Assembly: GCA_905221085.1 (NCBI GenBank)
Contig: CAJNBT010000009.1
Location: forward strand, 44,408 to 108,407
Origin: a bacterium
Lineage (GTDB): Bacteria > Bacillota > Bacilli > Lactobacillales > Streptococcaceae
DNA length: 64,000 nucleotides
Direction: 5' to 3'
Positions 56,608 through 64,000 of the stretch are shown here, one piece after another. The notes under the pieces are model-generated. The model worked only from the letters and a program-made list of their open reading frames with translations, was not told the DNA's origin and did not search any database. A program made the position numbers and the translations under genes. Every line of letters starts with the position of its first letter. Position 1 is the stretch's first letter.

Positions 56608-57868
56608 ATTCTTAATTATTTTGTTGCTACCGAGTTTTTTGACTATTTCAAAAGCTGTTAGCACAGAAAAAGAAGTAGTCTATACTTCAAAAGAAATTTA
56701 TTACCTTTCACAATCTGACTTTGGTATTTATTTTAGAGAAAAGCTAAGTTCTCCCATGGTTTATGGAGAAGTTCCTGTCTATGCGAATGAAGATTTAGTG
56801 GTAGAATCTGGAAAATTGACTCCCAAAACAAGTTTCCAAATAACCGAGTGGCGTTTAAATAAACAAGGAATTCCGGTGTTTAAGCTATCAAATCATCAAT
56901 TTATCGCTGCAGACAAACGATTTTTATATGATCAGTCAGAGGTAACTCCAACAATAAAAAAAGTATGGTTAGAATCTGATTTTAAACTGTACAATAGTCC
57001 TTATGATTTAAAAGAAGTAAAATCATCCTTATCAGCTTATTCTCAGGTATCAATCGATAAGACCATGTTTGTAGAGGGAAGAGAATTTCTACATATTGAT
57101 CAGGCTGGATGGGTAGCTAAAGAATCAACTTCTGAAGAAGATAATCGGATGAGTAAAGTTCAAGAAATGTTATCAGAAAAATATCAGAAGGATTCATTCT
57201 CCATTTATGTTAAGCAACTGACTACTGGAAAAGAAGCTGGTATCAATCAATATGAAAAGATGTATGCAGCTAGTGTTTTAAAACTACCTTATCTCTATTA
57301 TGCGCAAGAAAAAATAAATGAGGGTCTTTATCAGTTAGATACGACTGTAAAATACGTATCTGTAGTCAATGATTTTCCAGGTTCCTATAAACCAGAGGGA
57401 AGTGGTAGTCTTCCTAAAAAAGAGGATAATAAAGAATATTCTCTAAAGGATTTAATTACGAAAGTATCAAAAGAATCGGACAATGTAGCTCATAACATAT
57501 TGGGATATTACATTTCAAACGAATCTGATGCCACATTCAAATCCAAGATGTCTGCTATTATGGGAGATGATTGGGATTCAAAAGAAAAATTGATTTCTTC
57601 TAAAATGGCTGGGAAAGTCATGGAAGCTATTTATAATCAAAATGGATTTGTATTGGAGTCTTTGACTAAAACAAATTTTGATAATGAGCGAATTACCAAA
57701 GGTGTTTCTGTGAAGGTAGCTCATAAAATTGGAGATGCGGACGAATTTAAGCATGATACGGGTGTTGTCTACGCAGATTCTCCATTTATTCTTTCTATTT
57801 TCACTAAAAATTCTGATTATGATACAATTTCTCAGATAGCCAAGGATGTTTATGAGGTTCTAAAATGA
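56600..57868 (+). CDS. Secreted class A beta-lactamase-fold serine hydrolase
   Basis: 422 residues. Signal peptide (~1-20). N-terminal half without known motifs, possibly SH3-like wall binding. The C-terminal half carries the serine-hydrolase triad of motifs: SVLK (Ser225-Lys228), SDN (293-295) and KIG (376-378, in place of KTG). The class A omega-loop Glu is not obvious. Likely a wall-associated protein without strong beta-lactamase activity. ATG 56600 is chosen because AGGAAG and a signal peptide follow correctly; an upstream ATG at 56531 is out of keeping. Confidence 0.83.
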   Translation: MRKFLIILLLPSFLTISKAVSTEKEVVYTSKEIYYLSQSDFGIYFREKLSSPMVYGEVPVYANEDLVVESGKLTPKTSFQITEWRLNKQGIPVFKLSNHQFIAADKRFLYDQSEVTPTIKKVWLESDFKLYNSPYDLKEVKSSLSAYSQVSIDKTMFVEGREFLHIDQAGWVAKESTSEEDNRMSKVQEMLSEKYQKDSFSIYVKQLTTGKEAGINQYEKMYAASVLKLPYLYYAQEKINEGLYQLDTTVKYVSVVNDFPGSYKPEGSGSLPKKEDNKEYSLKDLITKVSKESDNVAHNILGYYISNESDATFKSKMSAIMGDDWDSKEKLISSKMAGKVMEAIYNQNGFVLESLTKTNFDNERITKGVSVKVAHKIGDADEFKHDTGVVYADSPFILSIFTKNSDYDTISQIAKDVYEVLK

Positions 57869-59142
57869 GAGAACAAGATTTTTTAAATCATTTTCTCAAG
57901 AAGGAATATTTCAAAAAGCATACTAAGGTGGTGCTAGCTCTTTCTGGTGGGTTAGATTCTATGTTTCTATTTAAGGTATTATCTACTTATCAAAAAGAGT
58001 TAGAAATTGAATTGATTCTAGCCCATGTGAATCATAAGCAGAGAGTAGAATCAGATTGGGAAGAAAAGGAAATAAGGAAGTTGGCTGCTGAAGCAGAGCT
58101 TCCTATTTATATCAGCAATTTTTCAGGAGAATTTTCAGAAGCGCGTGCACGAAATTTTCGTTATGATTTTTTTCAAGAGGTCATGAAAAAGACAGGTGCA
58201 ACAGCCTTAGTCACTGCCCACCATGCTGATGACCAGGTGGAAACTATTTTGATGCGTTTGATTCGAGGCACTCGTTTGCGCTATCTATCAGGGATTAAGG
58301 AGAAGCAAGTAGTCGGGGATATAGAAATGATTCGTCCCTTCTTGCAATTTCATAAAAAAGACTTCCCATCAATTTTTCATTTTGAAGATATATCAAATAA
58401 AGAAAATCATTATTTTCGAAATCGTATTCGAAACTCTTATTTACCAGAATTAGAAAAAGAAAATCCTCGATTTAGGGATGCAATCTTAAGCCTCGGAAAT
58501 GAAATTTTAGATTATGATTTGGCAATAGCTGAATTATCAAAGAATATTGATGTAGAAAATTTAGAGCAGCTATTGTCTTACTCTGAGTCGACACAAAGAG
58601 TTTTACTTCAAACTTACCTGAATCGTTTTCCAGATTTGAATCTTACAAAAGCTCAGTTTGAAGAAGTTCGGCAAATTTTAAAAACTAAAAGTCAGTATCG
58701 TAACCCACTTAAAAATGGCTATGAATTGATAAAAGAGTACCAATATTTTCAGATTTGTAAAATCAGTCCTCAGTCTGATGAAAAGGAATATGAACTTGTG
58801 TTACACTATCAAAACCAGGTATCTTACCAAGGATATTTATTTTCCTTTGGACTTCCTTTAGAAGGTGAATCAATTCAACAAATACCTGTTTCACGCGAAA
58901 CATTTATACATATTCGTCATCGAAAAACAGGAGATGTTTTGATTCAAAATGGGCATAGAAAAAAACTCAGACGTCTATTTATTGATTTGAAAATCCCTAT
59001 GGAAAAGCGAAAATCTGCTCTGATTATTGAGCAATTTGGTGAAATTGTTTCAATTTTGGGAATTGCGACCAGTAATTTGAGTAAAAACACGAAAAATGAT
59101 ATAATGAACACTGTACTTTATATAGAAAAAATAGATAGGTAA
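57865..59142 (+). CDS. tilS: tRNA(Ile)-lysidine synthase
   Basis: 425 residues. N-type ATP pyrophosphatase PP-loop SGGLDS (~29-34), [35 protein letters not shown], and C-terminal TilS domains. It converts C34 of tRNA-Ile(CAU) to lysidine and is essential. It overlaps the preceding gene by 4 bases and contains a near-parS site at 58887-58902. Gene order tilS-hpt-ftsH is conserved in firmicutes. Confidence 0.97.
   Translation: MREQDFLNHFLKKEYFKKHTKVVLALSGGLDSMFLFKVLSTYQKELEIELILAHVNHKQRVESDWEEKEIRKLAAEAELPIYISNFSGEFSEARARNFRYDFFQEVMKKTGATALVTAHHADDQVETILMRLIRGTRLRYLSGIKEKQVVGDIEMIRPFLQFHKKDFPSIFHFEDISNKENHYFRNRIRNSYLPELEKENPRFRDAILSLGNEILDYDLAIAELSKNIDVENLEQLLSYSESTQRVLLQTYLNRFPDLNLTKAQFEEVRQILKTKSQYRNPLKNGYELIKEYQYFQICKISPQSDEKEYELVLHYQNQVSYQGYLFSFGLPLEGESIQQIPVSRETFIHIRHRKTGDVLIQNGHRKKLRRLFIDLKIPMEKRKSALIIEQFGEIVSILGIATSNLSKNTKNDIMNTVLYIEKIDR
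58887..58902. promoter_or_regulatory. parS-like site within tilS
   Basis: TGTTTCACGCGAAACA: a full 16-base palindrome matching parS with CGCG at the centre instead of CGTG. It lies about 11.3 kb right of dnaA. Confidence 0.75.
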
Positions 59143-59146
59143 AAAA

Positions 59147-59689
59147 ATGTTAGAAAACGATATTAAAAAAATCCTTGTTTCACACGATGAAATTACAGAA
59201 GCTACTAAAAAATTAGGTGCTCAACTCACTAAAGACTATGCAGGAAAAAATCCGATTTTAATTGGGATTTTAAAAGGATCTATTCCTTTTATGGCTGAAT
59301 TGGTCAAACATATTGATACACATATTGAAATGGACTTCATGATGGTTTCTAGCTACCATGGTGGAACAGCAAGTAGTGGTGTCATCAATATCAAGCAAGA
59401 TGTAACTCAAGATATTAAAGGAAGACATGTTCTATTTGTAGAAGATATCATTGATACAGGTCAAACTTTGAAGAATTTGCGAGATATGTTTATTGAAAGA
59501 GAAGCAGCTTCTGTTAACATTGCAACCTTGTTGGATAAACCAGAAGGACGTGTTGTAGAAATTGAGGCAGACTATACCTGCTTTACTATCCCAAATGAGT
59601 TTGTAGTAGGTTATGGTTTAGACTACAAAGAAAACTATCGTAACCTTCCTTATGTTGGAGTATTGAAAGAAGAAGTATATTCAAATTAG
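59147..59689 (+). CDS. hpt: Hypoxanthine-guanine phosphoribosyltransferase
   Basis: 180 residues. The PRPP loop [17 protein letters not shown] (~100-116) and the flexible-loop SSYHGGTAS are diagnostic. It salvages hypoxanthine and guanine. It starts 4 bases after tilS and precedes ftsH by 15 bases. Confidence 0.97.
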   Translation: MLENDIKKILVSHDEITEATKKLGAQLTKDYAGKNPILIGILKGSIPFMAELVKHIDTHIEMDFMMVSSYHGGTASSGVINIKQDVTQDIKGRHVLFVEDIIDTGQTLKNLRDMFIEREAASVNIATLLDKPEGRVVEIEADYTCFTIPNEFVVGYGLDYKENYRNLPYVGVLKEEVYSN

Positions 59690-59704
59690 AAAGAACAATT
59701 TTTA

Positions 59705-61663
59705 ATGAAAAAACAAAATAATGGTTTAATTAAAAATCCTTTTCTATGGTTATTACTTATTTTTTTCCTAGTTACATCTTATCAGTATTTTAGTACAGGT
59801 AGTGTTGCAGGGAAAAATGAGCAAATTAATTATACAGAATTGGTAAAAGAAATTACCGATGACAATGTAAAAGAATTGACTTACCAACCAAATGGCAGTG
59901 TTATCGAAGTTTCAGGTGTTTATAAAAATCCTAAAACAAGTAAAGAAGCAACAGGCATTCAGTTCTTTTCTCCTTCTGCTACAACAGTAGAGAAATTTTC
60001 AAGTATTATTCTTCCTTCAGACACTACAGTATCAGAATTGCAAAAACTTGCTTCTGACCATAAAGCGGAAGTAACTGTTAAACATGAAAGTTCAAGTGGT
60101 ATGTGGATTAATATTCTTGTATCCATTGTGCCATTCGGTATTCTTTTCTTCTTCCTATTCTCTATGATGGGAAATATGGGAGGAAATAATGGCCGTAACC
60201 CAATGAGTTTTGGACGTAGTAAGGCTAAAGCCGCAAATAAAGAAGATATTAAAGTAAGATTTTCAGATGTTGCTGGAGCTGAGGAAGAAAAACAAGAACT
60301 AGTTGAAGTTGTTGAATTCTTAAAAGATCCAAAACGATTTACAAAACTTGGAGCCCGTATTCCAGCAGGTGTTCTTTTGGAGGGACCTCCAGGAACAGGT
60401 AAAACTTTGCTTGCTAAGGCAGTAGCAGGAGAAGCAGGTGTTCCATTCTTTAGTATTTCAGGTTCTGACTTTGTAGAAATGTTTGTCGGAGTTGGAGCTA
60501 GTCGTGTTCGTTCTCTTTTTGAAGATGCCAAAAAAGCAGCACCAGCTATTATCTTTATAGATGAAATTGATGCTGTTGGACGTCAACGTGGAGTTGGTCT
60601 TGGCGGAGGTAATGACGAACGTGAACAAACCTTGAACCAACTCTTGATTGAGATGGATGGTTTTGAGGGAAATGAAGGAATTATCGTCATCGCTGCTACA
60701 AACCGTTCAGATGTACTTGACCCTGCCCTTCTGCGTCCAGGACGTTTTGATAGAAAAGTCTTGGTTGGTCGTCCTGATGTTAAGGGGCGCGAAGCAATCT
60801 TGAAAGTTCATGCTAAGAACAAGCCTTTAGCAGAAGATGTAGATTTGAAATTAGTTGCTCAACAAACTCCAGGTTTTGTTGGTGCTGATTTAGAGAATGT
60901 CTTGAATGAAGCGGCTTTAGTTGCTGCTCGTCGCAATAAATCGGTAATTGATGCCTCAGATATTGATGAAGCAGAAGATAGAGTGATTGCTGGTCCTTCT
61001 AAGAAAGATAAGACTGTTTCACAAAAAGAACGTGAATTGGTTGCCTACCATGAGGCAGGTCATACCATTGTTGGTTTAGTTTTGTCAAATGCCCGTGTTG
61101 TTCATAAAGTTACTATCGTACCACGCGGCCGTGCAGGCGGTTATATGATTGCACTTCCTAAGGAAGACCAAATGCTTCTATCTAAAGAAGATATGAAAGA
61201 GCAATTGGCTGGCTTAATGGGTGGACGTGTAGCTGAAGAAATTATCTTTAATGTCCAAACTACAGGAGCTTCAAACGATTTTGAACAGGCGACTCAAATG
61301 GCGCGTGCAATGGTTACAGAGTACGGTATGAGTGAAAAACTTGGTCCAGTACAGTATGAGGGAAATCATGCTATGTTTGGAGCACAAAGCCCTCAAAAAT
61401 CAATTTCAGAACAAACAGCTTATGAAATTGACGAAGAAGTTCGTTCATTACTGAATGAAGCACGAAATAAAGCTGCTGAAATTATTCAGTCAAATCGTGA
61501 AACTCACAAGTTGATTGCAGAAGCATTATTGAAATACGAAACATTGGATAGTACACAAATTAAATCTCTTTACGAAACAGGAAAGATGCCTGAAACAGTA
61601 GAAGAGGAATCTCATGCACTATCTTATGATGAAGTAAAATCAAAAATGAATGATGAAAAATAA
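59705..61663 (+). CDS. ftsH: ATP-dependent zinc metalloprotease FtsH
   Basis: 652 residues. Two membrane helices (~12-28 and ~130-152) with an external domain between them. AAA+ domain (Walker A GPPGTGKT ~225, Walker [36 protein letters not shown]) and an M41 protease with HEAGH (~451). It degrades membrane and regulatory proteins; in streptococci it is essential or nearly so. The normal downstream terminator is now split by an IS insertion. Confidence 0.98.
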   Translation: MKKQNNGLIKNPFLWLLLIFFLVTSYQYFSTGSVAGKNEQINYTELVKEITDDNVKELTYQPNGSVIEVSGVYKNPKTSKEATGIQFFSPSATTVEKFSSIILPSDTTVSELQKLASDHKAEVTVKHESSSGMWINILVSIVPFGILFFFLFSMMGNMGGNNGRNPMSFGRSKAKAANKEDIKVRFSDVAGAEEEKQELVEVVEFLKDPKRFTKLGARIPAGVLLEGPPGTGKTLLAKAVAGEAGVPFFSISGSDFVEMFVGVGASRVRSLFEDAKKAAPAIIFIDEIDAVGRQRGVGLGGGNDEREQTLNQLLIEMDGFEGNEGIIVIAATNRSDVLDPALLRPGRFDRKVLVGRPDVKGREAILKVHAKNKPLAEDVDLKLVAQQTPGFVGADLENVLNEAALVAARRNKSVIDASDIDEAEDRVIAGPSKKDKTVSQKERELVAYHEAGHTIVGLVLSNARVVHKVTIVPRGRAGGYMIALPKEDQMLLSKEDMKEQLAGLMGGRVAEEIIFNVQTTGASNDFEQATQMARAMVTEYGMSEKLGPVQYEGNHAMFGAQSPQKSISEQTAYEIDEEVRSLLNEARNKAAEIIQSNRETHKLIAEALLKYETLDSTQIKSLYETGKMPETVEEESHALSYDEVKSKMNDEK

Positions 61664-61678
61664 CACTTAGAGAGGCGC

Positions 61679-63288
61679 CAATGTCGCTAAGTTAGTGATC
61701 TAACTGTTTGAATAGGAGGTGTGATTGAGGTCATCAAAGTGACTCTCTATCGCATCTTCTATTTTTTGCATGACAAATAAAGGTTTTTCACCCCATTTTT
61801 TGAGATTTATGTTACTCTATAGATGAAATCAACTACCGATTGGTCCTTTATCTTTCTTGGATATTTTCAATTCGGTCGAATAATAGATAGCTGTTTCTTG
61901 AGGTAGTTTTTCAACTGGAAGGAAGAAAGGGAATCGGTAAAAAACAAACGGCAGGCATAAGCCGCATCTGAGAAACACACTTTATATTTTTGTTTTTTGT
62001 GACTACTGTCGATGGCAACTTTTGAGGTTACCCAACGACAAAAGTTAAAATTTGTAAAGCGAGCAAAGATTTCTTGGAGAATCCTTTCCTTCTTTTTGCA
62101 TGAAAATTGACCAAGCCAACACTGTATTTCAGGTCATGAAAACTAGTCTCTATGCCCCATCTGCTGGCGTAGAGATTTTTTAATTCTTGGATTGAATAGT
62201 CTGTATTTGTCACTAAAGTTTCGTATTTTCCTTTTTCCACTTCTAAACGCACCATACGAAAAGGAAGCTCATAGAGTACTACAGGATCCTGTTTTTGACT
62301 TGTTTCTTGAAGAAAATCAAAAGTATAGTTGATTGAACTTGGAATAGTACGACACGTATTCTAAAACATTTCTAGAAATTAATTTGACTTTCCTAATCAA
62401 TTTGTTCATATCTTATTTCAATCGACTATAGAATTGTGTGGAATAAAATAATAGTCATTAGGAAAATCACGATAAAGTTTTTTGAGCTGATTGGTTTGCT
62501 TTCGTGATAATGTTAGAGAAAATGTTTGATCAAAACACTCTGTATTTGGCAAGTTGAAGGAGGAATACATAGATTGTTTTCCATCTCGAATGCGGATGAT
62601 ATAAAGCCAACCTTTTTCTTGAAAATGAGACATGAGATTGTAACTTTCATAACCTCTATCCATGATAACAAAAGCCTTCTCGAAAGGGAGAAACCTTCAT
62701 CATCTGAATCAGAGCTAAGCGCTCATGTTGCCTATGTTTGTCTTGAATAGAAACATCTCTATAGACTCTAGTCGCCAAGTCGTATAGGGCATTTATGTGC
62801 ATGAGATTATAGGATTTAATATCTTTTTTGTTTGGATAGAGGTTTCTGTATCCATGGGATTTCGAGGAATACAGATATCATTCCCATCTGCAGCGAATAT
62901 TGGAAAATCAGTATTAAGTGGAATAGGTGCTGTAAATTCTTTAAATAGGGCATAGAACGCTTCAGGTTTTATTTGATAGCGTCTTTGAACAAAGACTGAA
63001 TTTGAAACTGTCAGTTTGGCATCTAGTAATTCTTTTGACAGTGATTTCCCGCCCATTCCCAGAATTGTACGAATCATAGTTTCTAGTGATAAACTTCTTT
63101 TACGAGTAAAGGCCTGTTCATCTTGTTTGACGAACTCAACTTTTTGACCAAGGATACTTTGAATACTCTTATTCAAGTGGGCTTTTATCTGTTTTATCAT
63201 GGGAAATACCTCCTTAACTATAGTTTATCACATAAAAAAGAAACCCAAATACAGAATTGTATTTAAATTTCTTAACTTAATGACATTG
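61679..63288 (-). mobile_element. Degenerate IS4-family insertion sequence
   Basis: 1.61 kb bounded by inverted repeats CAATGTCGCTAAGTTAG (61679-61695) and, on the opposite strand at the right end, CAATGTCATTAAGTTAA; 14 of 17 bases agree. A 9-10 base direct repeat flanks it. The single transposase gene is broken. It lies between ftsH and comX. Confidence 0.85.
62028..63200 (-). pseudogene. IS4-family transposase, broken by frameshifts and stops
   Basis: Three minus-strand reading frames together make up the enzyme. The N-terminal part (62793-63200) contains FAADGNDI with the first catalytic Asp. A piece in another frame (~62664-62792, YDLATRVYRDV...) and the middle piece (62418-62663) contain MDRGYESYN with the second Asp. 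The C-terminal piece (62028-62255) contains YASRWGIETSFHDLK, the Y(2)R(3)E(6)K signature of IS4. All catalytic residues survive but no single frame encodes them, so the gene is inactive. The remaining C-terminal part is degraded between 61679 and 62027, where no other gene is seen. Confidence 0.88.
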
Positions 63289-63312
63289 AGAGAGGCGTGT
63301 CCTCTCTTTTTT
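63289..63312 (+). terminator. Original ftsH terminator, now beside comX
   Basis: AGAGAGG, 5 bases, CCTCTCT then TTTTT. The left arm is part of the target duplication; only the arm near ftsH (61669) remains there, without its partner. Confidence 0.75.
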
Positions 63313-63315
63313 GTG

Positions 63316-63323
63316 CAGTTGAG
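63316..63323 (+). promoter_or_regulatory. ComE half-site before comX
   Basis: CAGTTGAG is identical to the second repeat of the comCDE ComE box. A matching first repeat 12 bases upstream is not evident. A 4/6 -10 match (TCAAAT, 63355-63360) lies at the same distance as in comCDE. Confidence 0.5.
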
Positions 63324-63403
63324 ACGGTGTAGGGAGCATAATGGATGAAATGAATCAAATTATCTTCTTTATTTGTTAAACTGTATCTAGAAAGGGGAAC
63401 ATT

Positions 63404-63883
63404 ATGATTAAAGAATTATATGAAGAAGTCCAAGGGATTGTGTATAAGTGTAGAAATGAATATTACCTTCATTTATGGGAGTTATCGGACTGGGACCAAG
63501 AGGGTATGATTTGCTTGTATGAATTGATTAGTAAAGAAGAAGGAATAGTGGAAGATATTCCTCGTTTAAGGAAATATTTTAAGACTAAGTTTAGGAATCG
63601 AATTCTAGACTATATCCGTAAGCAAGAAAGTCAAAAAAGAAGATATGATAAAGAACCATATGAAGAAGTAGGTGATATTAGTCATCGTATAAGTGAGGGA
63701 GGTCTGTGGCTAGATGACTATTATCTCTTTCATGAAACATTACGGAGGTATAGAAAGGAACAAAGTAAAGAAAAACAAGAAGAGTTAGAACGTGTTTTAA
63801 GAAATGAACGTTTCCGAGGACGTCAAAGAGTATTAAGGGATTTACGTATTGTGTTTAAAGAGTTTGATATTGGGATAAAATAG
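63404..63883 (+). CDS. comX: Competence sigma factor ComX (SigX)
   Basis: 159 residues. Small ECF-like sigma factor: region 2 (WDQEGMICLYELISKEEG...FKTKFRNRILDYIRKQESQKRR) and region 4 (~120-155, RFRGRQRVLRDLRIVFKEF). It directs RNA polymerase to ComX boxes such as that before comFA. AAGGGGA precedes the ATG. In pneumococci two copies lie next to rRNA operons; here tRNA-Glu follows, matching the first copy. Confidence 0.96.
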   Translation: MIKELYEEVQGIVYKCRNEYYLHLWELSDWDQEGMICLYELISKEEGIVEDIPRLRKYFKTKFRNRILDYIRKQESQKRRYDKEPYEEVGDISHRISEGGLWLDDYYLFHETLRRYRKEQSKEKQEELERVLRNERFRGRQRVLRDLRIVFKEFDIGIK

Positions 63884-63932
63884 TCAAATTTAAAAAAATT
63901 GAAAAGATTTGTAAAAAAGTTTAAAAAAGTAG

Positions 63933-63960
63933 TTGACAAAAAACAAAAAGGCTGTATAAT
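63933..63960 (+). promoter_or_regulatory. Strong promoter of the tRNA-Glu (probably rRNA-linked) operon
   Basis: TTGACA, 16 bases, TATAAT: perfect -35 and -10 hexamers, preceded by A/T-tracts that could act as an UP element. Confidence 0.88.
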
Positions 63961-63964
63961 AGTA

Positions 63965-63985
63965 AGAGTTGAAAATAACAACTCT
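63965..63985 (+). promoter_or_regulatory. Leader hairpin directly before tRNA-Glu
   Basis: AGAGTTG, 7 bases, CAACTCT form a 7-bp stem that ends at the base before the tRNA. It could guide 5' processing or affect early transcription. Confidence 0.5.
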
Positions 63986-64000
63986 GGTCCGTTGGTCAAG
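63986..64000 (+). tRNA. tRNA-Glu, first 15 bases (cut by window end)
   Basis: GGTCCGTTGGTCAAG is identical to the 5' end of the tRNA-Glu at 42035-42106. The rest, and probably a 16S rRNA gene as in pneumococci, lies beyond the window. Confidence 0.9.

Larger units (their letters stand above)
61669..63297. repeat. Target-site duplication flanking the IS4-type element
   Basis: AGAGAGGCG occurs at 61669-61677 and again at 63289-63297, directly outside the inverted repeats. The next base differs (C left, T right), so a 9- or 10-base duplication is indicated, within the IS4-family range. Confidence 0.8.

Noticed and set aside
56600..57868. Calling this gene an antibiotic beta-lactamase.
   Set aside because: The fold motifs are present but KTG is KIG and no omega-loop Glu is evident; its place in the divIC-tilS operon is core, not a resistance cassette.
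62526..62750. Plus-strand open frame inside the IS4 element.
   Set aside because: It lies antisense to the transposase, has no ribosome site and no recognisable product; a shadow of the minus-strand gene.
63281..63323. ACATTGAG at the IS right end plus CAGTTGAG as a hybrid ComE box.
   Set aside because: The spacing (about 24 bases between copies) is far from the 12 bases required, and the first copy belongs to the IS inverted repeat.

Overview
The window comes from a Mitis-group Streptococcus (S. mitis / S. oralis / S. pneumoniae relatives) and spans the chromosomal replication origin. The evidence is the gene order htrA-parB-dnaA-dnaN-DUF951-ychF-pth-mfd-rqcP-divIC-tilS-hpt-ftsH-comX to the right and comCDE-rlmH to the left. 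comCDE sits between tRNA-Arg and tRNA-Glu/Asn genes, there is a Gly-Gly leader competence peptide with a tandem-repeat ComE box, the DNA is AT-rich, and IS1182-, ISL3- and IS4-type elements are present. The species cannot be fixed from the sequence alone.

Layout. 1-910: 5' part of gdpP (minus strand). 911-1850: a gene graveyard holding a dead thiolase, a piece of an IS1182-type transposase and an internally deleted ISL3-type transposase tail. 1851-11825: an accessory block of ten genes, all on the minus strand, in three transcription units: (i) acyl-CoA dehydrogenase - 3-hydroxybutyryl-CoA dehydrogenase - thiolase; (ii) crotonase - CoA-transferase A - CoA-transferase B; (iii) LysR regulator - divergent acyl-CoA dehydrogenase - YtnP-like metallo-hydrolase - FabK-like flavoenzyme. 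Together they encode a full C4 beta-oxidation/butyrate-acetoacetate cycle, which is unusual for a fermentative streptococcus, and no electron-transfer flavoprotein gene is in the window. 12001-13708: an intact IS1182-family element. 13735-45139: mostly core genes on the minus strand: hpf, comFC-comFA, tsf-rpsB, pcsB, mreCD, ECF transporter core, pgsA, rodZ, two M16 peptidases, guaB, trpS, yhgE, comCDE and rlmH. Plus-strand groups interrupt them: yigZ/PH/cysK, yaaA-recF, ABC-F/yfhO and tetR. 45323-47320: htrA and parB (plus). 47321-49055: oriC, with DnaA boxes on both sides of dnaA. 49056-61663: plus-strand core genes dnaN to ftsH. 61679-63288: a decayed IS4-family element inserted in the ftsH terminator. 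63404-63883: comX. The window ends at the promoter and first 15 bases of a tRNA-Glu gene.

The genes fall into linked programmes. Competence: ComC peptide, ComD/ComE sensing, a ComE box, ComX sigma factor, a ComX box before comFA-comFC, and HtrA with a CiaR box. Origin function: dnaA, dnaN, parB, DnaA boxes and three parS-like sites. Cell wall and division: pcsB with a WalR box, mreCD, rodZ, divIC, and a beta-lactamase-fold protein. The accessory block carries cre-like palindromes before each of its three operons, so carbon-source (CcpA) control is likely. It is flanked on both sides by same-orientation IS1182-type sequence, which hints at IS-mediated acquisition or rearrangement.
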